This document shows, in pieces, positions 52,240 to 64,000 of a stretch of 64,000 nucleotides of DNA. Below the pieces are notes generated by a model. That model did no database searches. It was not told the origin of the DNA and saw only the letters and a program-made list of their open reading frames with translations. Position 1 is the first letter of the stretch, and each line of letters begins with the position of its first letter. The stretch is from Megalopta genalis (Eukaryota > Arthropoda > Insecta > Hymenoptera > Halictidae), in assembly GCF_051020955.1 (NCBI RefSeq), contig NC_135022.1:9078463-9142462 (forward strand). The letters are read 5' to 3'. The translations under genes were made by a program, and so were the position numbers.

Positions 52240-52545
52240 GAGATTTAGAATTTAATGAGGTCCGTACATTTAATGTTATTATTATTAATGGTGGTGATGC
52301 TCGAGTCTCAGAATCAACTGACATGTTTTCCATTTTCGTACAAATCACTTGTTGTGTTATATAATTTGTTGAGCTTTAACACCAAAGGATTTACTGTTGT
52401 TCCAAAGATGCGTTCTATCGATGATCCAGTATAATCGGAAGGCATAACTGGACATTGTGTGCGAACAGATTACATTCTTTATAAACATCTTCCATTGAAT
52501 TCAATGTTGGTTCATCATTAGTATCCTTGGAAGATTTTATCTAAA
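52240..52545 (-). pseudogene. Frameshifted protein-like stretch, origin unknown
   Basis: Read on the minus strand, after an acceptor-like ttttag near 52545, SKDTNDEPTLNSMEDVYKEC and NLFAHNVQL stand in one frame, MPSDYTGSSIERIFGTTVNP and LKLNKLYN in a second, and MENMSVDSETRASPPLIII in a third. Amino-acid composition is protein-like in each piece, but no single frame is open throughout, so I read it as a decayed exon. An alternative is one or two assembly indels. Confidence 0.4.
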
Positions 52546-52734
52546 ATTTATAATTATTATAATATATACAGCAGGGAAAAAACAAGTTTGATAAATACTT
52601 GATCATACATGCACTCTAGGAAGAAAATAACTCCAGATTGTTTGTACGGATCTTTGTATGCTTTCTACCAATAAAATCTAAACACTCCTTTTTTATTTGC
52701 ATTACTTTTGTATCAAAGCGACGCCATTGCTAAT

Positions 52735-52865
52735 TGCACACCTTCAGGCCACAGCTTGTTCCGCAAGCGAGATTTTGTATAAAAATTTTCTTTGCTCTGA
52801 TTGGCTGACGGTTCACTACCGAGACAAGATCCACTGCTAATTGGATGCTCGGTAAAATGGCGGGA
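52735..52865. repeat. Promoter-like block, copy 2
   Basis: Matches 49046-49145: CACCTTCAGGCCACAGCTTG, AAATTTTCTTTGC, TCTGATTGGCTGA, GGTTCACT, TTGGATGC and TAAAATGGCGGG, with about 20 extra bases in the middle. Same orientation as copy 1. Confidence 0.6.
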
Positions 52866-53773
52866 ATGTGCGCGCCAGCTTAGGGAGTAAGAAAAGCGTG
52901 CAAGAGTGTGTCCCGTTACCATGATTGTATATATAAGAATCGATTCCTCTAAAAAACTAAAGAGTTGATGTAAAAATAAAGTTTGTACAAATTGTAAACA
53001 TAAGAATCATGTATAAATTTCGGGAAATATATAAGACCAAGAAAATTTGTTCGATTGTTTCTTTATTTAATTAATTCTCCTAGAAGGCAAAAATCAATAT
53101 TCGATTATTACAACAAAAAATTGAATCGGAATCGAATATCTCTACTCACACATGCAATTCATGTAAGCCACGAAGAGAATGACATTGCATGTACATACGT
53201 ATGTATGACGAAGCAGAATAGAAAATAATGAATGAGAGCAAGCGCGAGAGCGAATGCGTGTAGATTAAAGATTATAATAAAGTAAGACACAAAGTATAAA
53301 TACATAATTGTAATAAAGATAAAGTTACCATGAAATATGCAGCAAGATTTTACATATGTACAAAATTACACTTGCTAAGTACACTAGGATGAAAAGAAAT
53401 AAGTATGTATACTACAATGACGTGTATAGCGGTGAAGATAATATTACAAGAAAGAGAGAGAAAGCAGTGAAATGAATACGAAGCAGTGACCTAACGATTG
53501 TGTGCGAAAAAACTGGAAAAGAATTTATTTAAACTCTCTATTTTTACTTATGGTACGTCATCGTTTTATTATATTCTATAATTCGTCTATGTTTACGTAT
53601 ACGTGTATACATTATTTTCTATAATATATACTATATTAACTACCGATACGTCTGTAACCAAACGTCACTTACATTGACATACATATGCATATGTTACAAA
53701 TGGTTAGAAATAAATGATTGTAAATGAGAACAATATTGCACTTTTCGTTTAAATTCGTAGTCAAATCGATTAT

Positions 53774-56700
53774 TTATATTTTAACATTATTAGAAGTACT
53801 GTAAAATGTATCCAGATGATACTTATCAAATTCTGGATCTTTCAAAGTAACATACTTCCAATATAAAATTTCTCCTATTAATACCATGAAAGCTAAACAA
53901 TAACCAATTGTAATAGCAATAAAAGCACCTTGTAATTTATGAAGATTAACAACTGCCTTTTCAGATTCAGTTTCTTGTCGTATTTCTGTGATTTTCGACC
54001 ACTCCATAACATCGCTCAACCATTTTTCAACTAATCCAGTTTCTATAATGCGTCTTATCTAGAAATATCGCTGTTAATATTTTCTATAAAGTATTATAAT
54101 ATTTAACACGAAGAATAAACCATACCAAAGTATTAACACGTGGTTTCAATGGTGAATTTTTCTCCATACCAAGCGCTATGGGCATATTTACTGCACACTC
54201 TTCCATTATATGCAAATTGTGCTTCGATGCTATATCTTTTGAGATTCCTTTGCTCATTTGTTCTTTTTCGCATACTTGCTTTTTAACACGAGCATTGCGA
54301 AGGAAGTAAGAATTTTCATAGTAACAAAAAGATCCATTCGCTACTCTTTCAATAGCTTCTTCTTCGTTTACGATCAATCGGAACTTCTTACCAATTTCTT
54401 GGCTATTGGAATCTGATGATATCAAGAAAAACTCTTTATCTTCTTTATTCCAACCTCCAACTTCTATAGAACTCTTGGCTAATTGTGCTAACGAATCAAT
54501 AGTAACTCTGAATTCAAATCACGACATCGACTGTTAATAAACAAATTCTTAATAGTAGTAAATTCTAACGAGGTATTGACATTTACCTGGCAAATGGATT
54601 AGCAAGAGTTGCAGTCATGCTACCTCGATAGGCAACTGCGACTAGAATGCTATAAATCCACCATGATCCAATAAATACTCTTAAAGCCCATGGATTGGGC
54701 AAATTTGGTAATGAAACTTGTAGCAGCATACCATAAGTATATAATAGACTGTTCTGTATTTCAGTAAACAAATATAAACCATCTACTTCTTTATCCATGG
54801 TCGCAATTTGAATATGCATCTGATTTTTGTATAAACTTATGTGTCTACTGTAAGATACTGATATGACATGAAATGCGATACCTCCCAAGACTAAAGTTAA
54901 AAGTAGCACGATCCAGGTATAAAGCCTAGAAATTCAAATTAATACATCTTTTATGTGCTGGTTATATCTGTTTCTAATTGCACTTACTTAAAAGGAAGTA
55001 TTAAAAGTTTCCATGAATTTTCTGTTAAAGATTCTGGTGTTAGAAAAGTGAGGCATTCTGTATTATATGGAATACTCAAATCAAAATAATTTAAATGATG
55101 TAACGTATAATGCAAATCGCCCAAATAAAATGCAGCTTTTCTTTGCATGGCTTCATTTATAAGGCCTGTGGTTTCATTAGCCCCATCGGATGTTCCCCAT
55201 CTCTCGATCGTAATGTTGCGTGGCATATAGTATTCTGGTTTGAAATTCATAGCTTTTGATATAGTCTGTATTAACTGAAATGTAATATCGATACAATTGT
55301 ATGCCAATAAACTGTTCATCTAATACATACTTCAAATTCTATTCCTAAAGCTTCTGTATTACCGTTTGGCCTTTTATTATAATAAGTTCTCGATTTTTTT
55401 GTTACCGATGGAATGTGCTCAAAAACAGCAACTCTGAAATTAAGAGTAAAAATAGTATCGCTTCATATTGCAATGATAACGATGATTATACTTATTGCAC
55501 CAACCTCAGGTGTCTCTTCTGCAGATTTAAAGTTGTTTTTGTAAAATGATTCACACCATAACGCAATTTATTATGGTACCAAGTGTCTAGATATTTAATA
55601 GAAGAGTGTCTCCTACCTCTTGAAGGAAAGTAGACAGTGTACAGATCGATGTTTTTTTCAAATGTTTTGCCACCAGAACGGTGTTTATATGCATTATATC
55701 GACGTACGAAGACTACATTAATTATTTTATTCCATAGATAGTATAAATCTGGTTGGAACAAGCGCTGATCATACAGAAACATAAATGATCCATGTGTGTT
55801 GATTAGACGTTCGCTAGAAATGGTTAAAACAGAATAAAATTATCACAAAATTACGTTTATCACTTGTACAATTATCACTTGTACGCTTATCAATTGTACA
55901 ATGCTGAAACTAACGCTTACAATTAGCTGATTAGTAAACGGCGGATATTTATACAGATATGATATGTAAATGTGTAAATATGTAAATGTTAATAATTTTA
56001 TTGTTTTATTTATTGTAATCTACGTTACAGTATATTACAATGATTTTTCCTATATTATCACTTGTGGAGTGGTGCCTCATTATATGACAAAATTGATTTA
56101 TACACTGAAAAGGGGCGTTCTACGTTACATGATGTTATGGAGAAGAACACTTCTTTTCAGCATATAAATTAAGTTTGTCAGATAAGTGGCACCACTTCGC
56201 AATTGACAATATAAAAAAAAATCATTGTAATACACCGTAATGCAAATTATGGTAAATAAAACAATAAAATAATTAATATTTTATAGATATATACGGAGAT
56301 ATATATATTTCTTATGCATACACTACATATGTACGTTTTGCATATATGTATCTGTATAAACATCCGCAATCTAATTATCATCGTCTACTCACTTTTCTGT
56401 ATATTTCAAGAATTCGATTGTTACAAATGCATTAGCAATCAGCATAATGTATGCATTACAACCAATTGCTTTACTATCGGTCAGAATTCTTTGAATCTGT
56501 TTCCTTGGTCGTGAGAATTGTTCGTTATCTCGTAACGCTATCTATGATAATAAAAATATCGTAGAAAAAATTGAAAAAGGCTGCATTTATTATCTCACCT
56601 CGTACATTGATACGATCGATGATCTTTGAACATGCACGGTATCTATGAATGTTCGATAAACGGTATCGGTGACAAACACAATACAATTCGTTTGTTCCAC

Positions 56701-57174
56701 AAGCTCTTCAACAATCTTCCCAATTAGTAATCTCAAGTTTTCGTCACCCGTCTGACCTACATATTCCTTATAAAGTCCACTGCGAAATTATATACACAGG
56801 TTGATAAGAAGAAATTTGAATTTTCTCTCTCATAAAATCATTTATTAGATGTGCAAAGTTATATTTAAATTATATTTTTCTTTTTAACATATACATCTTT
56901 TTATATAACGGAATTTCTCTAATATTTTTATAAAAAAAAAGAAATAGACGGCACAGTCGTACGTAAAATTAATATTTCATATGCATTTTAACATAAAAGC
57001 GGCGCGTTGTGATTCACTGATTTAAATTTATATACATTTCCGTACTTTTTTTTATATACCAAAAAGTATACAATTTATAAATAATTATTACTTTCTGCCA
57101 GCCACGAGAGCGATTTTGAAGAACAAAATGAGAAGCATCTCTTTCTGATTTTAACAAGCTCTCGGTTAAAGTAG
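53774..57174 (-). CDS. Variant ionotropic receptor (IR), 5' end incomplete
   Basis: Minus-strand exons: 57174(?)-57092, 56766 or 56779 to 56599, 56541-56393, 55813-55505, 55433-55331, 55274-54988, 54925-54587, 54507-54126 and 54058-53774 (TAA). All joins from 56599 downward are in phase; about 670 residues are read. Order: amino-terminal domain, S1 ligand lobe (LGIEFE, PYNTECLTFLTPESLTENSW), M1 (TWIVLLLTLVLGGIAFHVIS), pore region, M3 (VAYRGSMTATLANPFAR, in place of the glutamate-receptor SYTANLAAF), S2 lobe and M4 (GAFIAITIGYCLAFMVLIGE). This is the IR family of insect chemo-, thermo- and hygroreceptor channels at sensory dendrites. The ECLTFLTPE segment suggests an Ir21a-like member, but I could not settle the subtype. 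The upstream exon meets an in-frame stop, so the start is unknown. Confidence 0.88.
55989..56276. mobile_element. Foldback MITE in an IR intron
   Basis: Two arms of about 88 bp (55989-56076 and 56188-56276) are inverse complements with moderate divergence: TTATTGTTTTATTTA, TATTACAATGATTTTT and GTGGTGCC on the left all recur inverted on the right. Spacer about 110 bp. No open frame. It lies between exons 56541-56393 and 55813-55505. Confidence 0.85.
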
Positions 57175-58202
57175 CTAGATCACCGATTAGCAGTCGATTA
57201 CGGATTGCCAGAATGAGGGGGTAGAATTGAATATTTAATTATCTAATTTGTGGAGGAAATTAAGGCATCAATAATGGAAATACGAGTTACCGATACTACG
57301 ATATATTGACAAACTGTAGTTAGGGTCAAACTCATTTTGCTTTCAGTCTGTAAAACGATTCAGCATGCTGTGCATTTTATAAGAGTATTTTTAAAACCAT
57401 ACACCTATCAACAGTCGTGTGAAAAAACAATATCTAGCAAAAACAAAAGATCCGAGAACCAATGAATAATAATGTGATAGAAATCTACTTCCCTGGTTGT
57501 GATGTTATTTTCACGTATACAATATTTCTACAATAATGTAGTTCGTCGGTACAAGCTTTTCGTTAAAGCTTAAACGTGATGCCATATGTATGTGCATAGA
57601 TATACTTAAAATAAAGTCGTAAGAACAATGAAAATTTACTGAAATTTAAAATTAATATATTCAAGATAATAAATGATCGTCCAAAGATAGCGATGTTTTT
57701 TCAGAAAAGATATTAACGAACTGATAAGTTTTTTCAAATTTCCTAATCGCTATCTTTAATCTACGTATATGTACATACGGATATTACGTAACGTATCAAA
57801 TTATATAAATAACGTTATGTGGGTTAAATGACGCACGATAAATTCGTGCAAAGTAACAATATATTGTTACTTATGCGAAGTTGTATGGAACTTAACGTTT
57901 CGTATTCTTCGAATGGACATTAAAGTGTCACGAGGTCGATCTGTTACCGATGCATTATGCAGAAGCAATCAGAGCTTCATGAAAGTTACATTGGCTCGAC
58001 AATCGAATATAGAACCTATATTATATCGAGCCAATATCTACCGAAGTCCACTCGTCATCCAGCGAGGGGAACGATTTTTATCGGAAGCATATTCCCATTT
58101 ACATTTTATATAAGTAATGATAAACACAAGCTCAACGGTAACGTCGTTAATCATACATCGCGTCCTTAGCTTTCAGTACTTAGCAATCATTTGAACAAAC
58201 AG
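57175..58202. other. Gap between the divergent IR and ACOX3 genes
   Basis: AT-rich DNA holding the unresolved 5' part of the receptor, up to about 57.4 kb, and presumably the two promoters. A short minus-strand frame with a hydrophobic, signal-like start (MSLTLTTVCQYIVVSV, ATG at about 57346) could begin the receptor but does not join in phase by eye. Nothing else seen. Confidence 0.5.
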
Positions 58203-58214
58203 GTGATCCAATTC

Positions 58215-61006
58215 ATGTCCATGACTTCGGCAAAAATGACGAATTTAATCGCTGACATGCCACGAGGCCCGCTGGACTCCTACAGGAAACGCGCAACATT
58301 TAATTGGAAGTTACTAAAACTGAACTTAGATGGAGAAGACTACGTGGAGTTTCAGGTAAAGACAAGTTGATACTAGTTTTCTTTGCGAAGTTCGATTTTT
58401 TCGATTGATCCAAGATTTTTCGTTATCTTGTAGAACAATTTATGGGACTTCATGCAAAAGACGCCTGCGTTCGACAGACTCACGCCGCAGACGTTGGACG
58501 AGGAGCGAAGAATATGTAATGCTCGTCTTCAGGAAATAACTGCTAATAGCATTGCGGTAAATACTACTTGGGATTGTTGCAAAGGCTAATAATAATATGA
58601 TTAATATTCCATTTTCTTAACAGGATCCATTGAGACATAGGCACTGGTTTAACGTGATGTTCCAGTACGATGCCTCAATTCCCATCAAAATGGGTGTAAT
58701 GCTAGGCATGGTACCGTCTGCAATTTATGCTTTAGGTACAGAAGATCATTACGACATTGCGGAGAAACTACAGGATGGTCACGTAAGTACACAATGAACA
58801 TAATTTGTATAAAAAGTAATCCGAAGGTTATAGCTAACACATACATCGCACAAATGTTACTTGAATTTGCATTAACACAATTATTCTTAATAGTACACAA
58901 GCTGTTTTGCGCTAACAGAAATATCTCATGGAACAAATGCAAAGGGCATGAGAACCACGGCAACATACGATCCGCAATTAAAAAGCTTCATCATGCATAC
59001 CCCAGACTTCGAGGCTGCAAAGTGTTGGGCTGGGGGTTTAGGTAAACAGCAAATACATAATACTTTCTAGCGGATAACAAATGAAGATAACTTGTGTACT
59101 TTTAGGAAAGTCTGCAACACATGCTGTTACTTTTGCCCAATTGATCACGCCTGATAAACGTAATCACGGTCTTCACCCATTCGTTGTACCCATACGGGAT
59201 CCAGATACCCATCTTCCTTTGCCGGGTGTAACTGTTGGCGATATGGGCGAAAAAATTGCTTTAAACGGCGTTGACAATGGATTTGTGATGTTCGATAATT
59301 ATCCAGTTCCTCGGCTATACTTATTGAATCGAACGGCAACTGTTACAGAGGATGGAAAATATATTAACAAAGTGAAAAACGAAAGCAAAAGATTTGGTAA
59401 GTGAATCTTTCTCGCGTTGCAATTTTATGGTAAACGTTTCGATTGGACCATTATGCAGGAGCATCGTTGGGTGCATTATCATCGGGTCGTGCTACAATTA
59501 CATCTATAACCGCGAATATTGCATCTGTTGCAATGGTGATTGCGATTCGATATTGCGCCGTGAGGAAACAATTTGGACCGTCGGAATCAGAGGAATGGCC
59601 GGTCATAGAATATCCAGCACAGGTATTTAAAGCAATCGAATAAAAAACGCTTAAAATAAATATCATTCCACATTTAAAACTTATCGTAAAACACGTAGCA
59701 ATGGCGATTGTTCCCTCACTTGGCAGAAATATACGCAATAAAGATCTTCTCGTCCACGTTTGTGCATCAGATGTCTGAGTTTCAAATTAATTTAACGAAT
59801 TCTATGAACGAGGATAAAATTGATACCCAAGGTATGGAGATACATGCATTATCTTGTGCAAGTAAACCAGTCTCCTCGTGGACTTGTCGAGATATTATTC
59901 AAAATTGTCGCGAGTCCTGCGGAGGTCACGGCTATCTAAAAAGTATGTAACATATGAAGCAGGTATATATGGAAGATTGATCGATTTATTTACATCACCT
60001 AATATTTATTTCTTAATAGTGTCACGCTTGGGCGAATTAAGATCTGAAAATGATGCAAATTGTACGTACGAGGGTGAAAATAATGTACTAATTCAGCAAG
60101 CCAGTAATTGGTTATTGAACCAATGGTCGAATATGCTTAATGGAAAGACTGTTGAATCTCCTCTTGGAACTGCATATTTTATAAACGATGCCAACAATAT
60201 TTTAATGCAAAAGTTTCAGCACTCGACGGTTCAAGATACATTAAAAATAGAAAGTATGAAAACAACCTTGTGGAATTATATCTGTAAACCTCTTTGTCCA
60301 GTCGATTTATAGTTTATTGCTTATAGATTTACTCCTATCCTTCCAATGGCTACTTTGCTACTACTTGGAAAGAACTTATAATAGGACACAATATTTCAAA
60401 AGCAACGGTTGCGGTGATTTCGAAATTAGAAATAATATACAAGTGTTTTATGCACAAACCATGTCTCTCTTATATGGACAGGTAGTGCCAAGTATCTTTA
60501 ACGACAAAAAGTTAATTAATTTATAATAATCTCAATGACATTTCTTTTGCAGCATGCTATAATGAAATACTTTATCGAACGTATTAACGATCCTTCGTGG
60601 AGATCTGAAGAACGTAATGTATTAACAAAGTTATGCTCACTTTATGGAGCTGTTACTTTAGAAAAAAGATTAGGAGATTTTTATGCTGGTGGTTATGCAA
60701 CGTCTACGAGTAACATGGATAACTTGCTGCGAAATGGCATTATAATGTTGTGCGAAGAATTAGTTGATGATGCTGTAACTCTAGCAGATGTTTTAGCACC
60801 ACCAGATTTTGTCATAAATTCACCATTAGGAATGGCAGATGGAGAAGTATGTCATAGCATTTCTCTTACCTCTTGTAATTTTCTTCTTCTTTACAATGTT
60901 GTTTTGTACACAGGTATATAAACATATCAAAGAGTGGATATTTAAGAAGAAAGAAAACTTCGATCGGCCTACATGGTGGAACGAAATAACACGATCAAAA
61001 TTGTGA
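58215..61006 (+). CDS. ACOX3: Peroxisomal acyl-CoA oxidase, ACOX3 type
   Basis: Eleven in-phase exons: 58215-58355 (acceptor at 58202, first Met of three), 58434-58556, 58624-58782, 58894-59041, 59106-59396, 59459-59622, 59699-59942, 60020-60253, 60327-60481, 60553-60846 and 60914-61006 (TGA); 681 residues. It follows vertebrate ACOX3 along its length: PRGPLDSYRKRATF, CFALTEISHGTN (FAD-binding region), HTPDFEAAKCW, HGLHPFVVPIRDP, RFGASLGALSSGR, CRESCGGHGYL (catalytic Glu region), ENDANCTYEGENN and LAPPDFVINSPLG. It oxidises acyl-CoA to trans-2-enoyl-CoA with release of H2O2; ACOX3 prefers branched or long chains. The last residues, SKL, are a classic PTS1 import signal. It lacks some residues between HYDIAEKLQDGH and CFALTE relative to vertebrates. 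Confidence 0.96.
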
Positions 61007-61321
61007 TATGTAGATATGTAACAAATTTTTTATTATACGTATGTATATTTATATATATATATGTGTGTGTGTGTATGTATATGTATACATAGATATAGAT
61101 ATAGATATAGATACATATACATGTATATATATTAAAGAAATAAAAAAATTTTATATGATATTCTTACAAAATACGGTAGTCTACAATGATTTATATAAAA
61201 TCTTATTCATTTAAAAACATATCATAGAGATCCTGACAGAATTAATTTGTTTATGACTTCTTTCAATTTCTACGGTTAGGACATTATTAGGTAGTAGTAA
61301 AATATTTGATACATACTGAAA
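61007..61321. other. Convergent 3' region of ACOX3 and B3GLCT
   Basis: Holds a TG/TA/GATA microsatellite (61035-61130) and an AATAAA at 61139-61144, the likely ACOX3 polyadenylation signal. No gene. Confidence 0.6.
61139..61144 (+). terminator. Likely ACOX3 polyadenylation signal
   Basis: AATAAA 133 bp after the stop codon, followed by an A-rich stretch. Confidence 0.6.
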
Positions 61322-63471
61322 TTATAGTTCGGTATGTCTTTTAAATGTAATTAGGGACTTATCAGCTTCTGCGAACCATTCATCATAAACCATTTGTGGT
61401 TCGATCATCCAGAACTTATGAAAAGATATAGGTTCCTGAGAAGCGAGATAGGCAGTTGCATAATCAGACGGGCGTGCCTAGAACAAATACATTGGGATTT
61501 TTAAGAAGATCGAGAAATGATTCATGATCAGTGATTACAATCGACATATAGTCTAGTGCTCTACTTGCTAATCACAATATGAGGTTTATCACTACCAGTA
61601 TAGTAGCACTGATAAGGTGAAGCGCAAAATAATCACATCATCTAGTAATACATATTTCATACTTGGTGAAATAACGATGAATGAACAGGTTGTATTCCAA
61701 TTCGTGCCAGACATGCACCGAAGAGATACATATCATCGGGAGTTGTAGGTGATGGGCAATCGCACCTTCCTGGTTTTATCATCTCATGAACTAAAGACTT
61801 AGATAAAACAAGCCCAGCACCACCTGTTAAGTACTCGTACCCATAAAGATTGTCCCATAGACGGAAACCATATCTTTCTCCAATTGCAAGCAGACTTTTG
61901 GGATTATAGCATGTTAACAAACCCATCAAACGCGCTACGCTAATTGAAATAAATAATATCATGATAATATAACACGTATCAATGGAATGTATGTATACGC
62001 GATGAAAATCATTTACCTGAATATCGTATCATCATCGCTAATTACAAGCCAATTCAAATTGTTTTTCTGCAATATTTTGTCTGCTTCTACTAAAATATTG
62101 TAAGTCTTGCCACAATGTCCGCGTGTTGTGTTTGGTACGATAAAAGCCTCTGGTAAATGTTTATCTACACACAAGAAGCGCGAATATTACGCAAATATTA
62201 CACAATAACCAGCGCATACAAGTAACATATTTTATAACTGATCGTACCAGCAGCATCACTGAAGTAACCAATGTTTTCAACATGTTTTGCCCATGTCCTC
62301 TTAATCGCAGGAATTCTTTCAACATGATACTTTGTGCATGTTTTTACAGCAAAATACGCATTTTTGGAAGACACAGATGAATCCTTTATTCATTTAAAAC
62401 GCTATTAGTATATGATAAACCGATTAGTGCCTTATTCAATAATATTCTATGAAACGTAAAGCAAGAAATTCATAAATAAAACCACATTAACTTACGCAAG
62501 AATGAAAAAATCTTGGATAAGTGGCACAGTCAGAACTTGACACAATGCATATATTAGATTCATGTGTCAACCTCACTCCCTTGTCAACACGAAGAACAAA
62601 TGATGCAAATTCATAGGATGCATCAATTGTAAAGTCATCCTTGGGTCCCTCCCCTACGATAAGTTTTTGTACTAGACTGAAAAAGAAAAATACAATTTAT
62701 ACATGTTACTTAACAAGATTTATAAAAGTATAGATTCACGATTAAACATTCAAATAAGATACCTAGTCATTAAGGCTAATGTTATTGCGAAGCCTGAAGC
62801 TACATGTGGATATTTAAATTTCTTATTGTGCTCTGCAAAATGGTGTATAATTGTCGGTTCATGATCATATAGTGCATGACCAATCCATAAATTCTATAAT
62901 AAAGAGTTTATAAAGTAATAATTTATACATATAGTCTACTTTTTTGTTATATCATAAATCATACCTTATCTTCTTTATACTTAGATAAAACATTTAATAG
63001 TTTATTTAATCTAATTGCAGTATTTTCCAGGCAAAAGAAAAACCACTTAGAAGTTGGATACGTATTTAATAAATATTCCAATAGTGGTATTATCGTCCAT
63101 GATCCATTGATATTCAATTCATGAGATAAAACTATTTCAGGAGGATCCTAATACAATAAAAACATAGTACTAACTTTCTTTAAATTAATTATAATAAATA
63201 ATAGTTTATGCATACCTCATCAAGGATATTAGCTTGTTCAATTATATTTTCTTTCAAAAGATTAGCGTGTGCAGCATGGTAACCTTCTTTTTGACTTAAC
63301 AAAATAAATGTTGTATCACGAGGCGCTGCAAAAAGAGGTAAATCATTCATATTGTACTTATAAAGCGTTTATAAAACTTAATGAACAATATAGCTTACCT
63401 AAAATGCTCGTATCGCTCGTCCCAAGGTATAGAAAAGAAAGTACTATATGTACAATATGTATAATAGACAT
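61322..63471 (-). CDS. B3GLCT: Beta-1,3-glucosyltransferase, B3GLCT type
   Basis: Nine exons on the minus strand: 63471-63399, 63325-63216, 63147-62965, 62893-62763, 62676-62496, 62383-62248, 62164-62017, 61939-61663 and 61477-61322 (TAA), all in phase, 464 residues. The start Met opens a hydrophobic signal peptide (IIHIVHIVLSFLYL). The first half is the family's N-terminal domain (FILLSQKEGYHAAHANLL, WIGHALYDHEPTIIHHF). The second half is the GT31 catalytic domain with the metal-binding DDD in VISDDDTIF, plus YLTGGAGLVLSKSLV and SPTTPDDMYLFGACLARIGI. It ends HTEL, a KDEL-like retrieval signal, as expected for a soluble ER enzyme. Known role: adding glucose to O-fucose on thrombospondin type 1 repeats, after POFUT2. 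Confidence 0.94.
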
Positions 63472-64000
63472 TATTTCCAAAAAGAGTATCAATTAGGTAA
63501 TTTATGTAATTTTGAAATTACCGATACAAATAATTTAGAACACTCGCAAAAAAATCAAAATACAGTTATACATACATATTTGTGCCACGCTAAAATGACT
63601 TTTTTTAATTCTACATATTTAACCACAAACTTTTTAAGCACGATTTCGACGATATTAAATATACAGTGTTAATAATTAAGGTATTTTCTATAAACTTTTT
63701 GTTTGAATACGGTGACACCGGATCACCGGTGTAAATATACGTATACACGTTTCTATACACATTGTACATGCGCCGATGTGCATGCATTTATATGCCTCGG
63801 GGATTTAGTAGAGTCTAGAGCTTCTATCGACGGTAGGTATTCGATGTACGCATGTGCACCGAAACTTATTTTTCAAACAATGCCAGTATTAAATGCAAAC
63901 TTTATTTTAAGGAAGAAAAGTGATTATGGAACCAATTACTCTTTTATTATATAAAAAAAATTAAAAACCAACAAAATATTTTGTATTGTATGTACTGTAT
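63472..64000. other. B3GLCT upstream region
   Basis: AT-rich sequence with short open frames that do not look coding; presumably the B3GLCT promoter and 5' UTR. Nothing else seen. Confidence 0.5.

Larger units (their letters stand above)
52221..53773. other. AT-rich region between the decayed genes and the receptor
   Basis: Holds a decayed minus-strand coding stretch (52240-52545) and promoter-like block copy 2 (52735-52865). The remainder (52.9-53.77 kb) is AT-rich, with no supported gene. Confidence 0.5.

Overview
This window is nuclear DNA from an insect, most likely a hymenopteran and probably a bee or relative. The genes have several exons with short GT-AG introns. Their products match insect families: a Ftz-F1/Hr39 nuclear receptor, a divergent ionotropic receptor and a GARNL3-type Rap-GAP. 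The DNA is split in composition: roughly the first 43 kb is rich in CpG and simple repeats, the remainder is strongly AT-rich. No tRNA, rRNA or CRISPR was recognised. Exon borders come from reading splice signals and checking phase by eye.

Layout: (1) 1-10,020, plus strand: GARNL3-like Rap GTPase-activating protein, 14 well-phased exons (3259-9301) and a likely 5' exon near 248-601. (2) 10-25 kb: no convincing protein; GA-rich and GGAGAC repeats, a possible TATA promoter and 5' UTR exon near 12.34-12.52 kb, and foldback sequences. (3) 25.0-29.2 kb, plus: Hr39 nuclear receptor in six coding exons. (4) 29.2-35.8 kb: AT-rich 3'/intergenic DNA with microsatellites and a Tc1-like MITE. (5) 35.8-41.6 kb, minus: a large low-complexity protein ending in a MYND zinc finger, not identified. 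(6) 44.7-46.7 kb, plus: CFAP45, tail to tail with NPRL2 (46.76-48.53 kb, minus). (7) 48.5-53.7 kb: a mobile-element-rich accessory region holding a Tc1-like MITE, an intact piggyBac-type transposon with TTAA ends that lies in the intron of a decayed gene, a second decayed coding stretch, and a duplicated promoter-like block. (8) 53.8-57.2 kb, minus: a variant ionotropic receptor with a foldback element in one intron. (9) 58.2-61.0 kb, plus: ACOX3-type acyl-CoA oxidase ending in the peroxisomal signal SKL. (10) 61.3-63.5 kb, minus: B3GLCT-type beta-1,3-glucosyltransferase with a signal peptide and a KDEL-like C-terminus.

The host genes do not form a pathway. They are independent eukaryotic genes for Rap signalling, steroid-type transcription control, axoneme structure, nutrient sensing through GATOR1, chemo/thermo/hygrosensation, peroxisomal beta-oxidation and ER glycosylation. 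The most unusual parts are the apparently intact piggyBac copy with 42-bp palindromic subterminal repeats, three short inverted-repeat element families, and the unidentified MYND protein.
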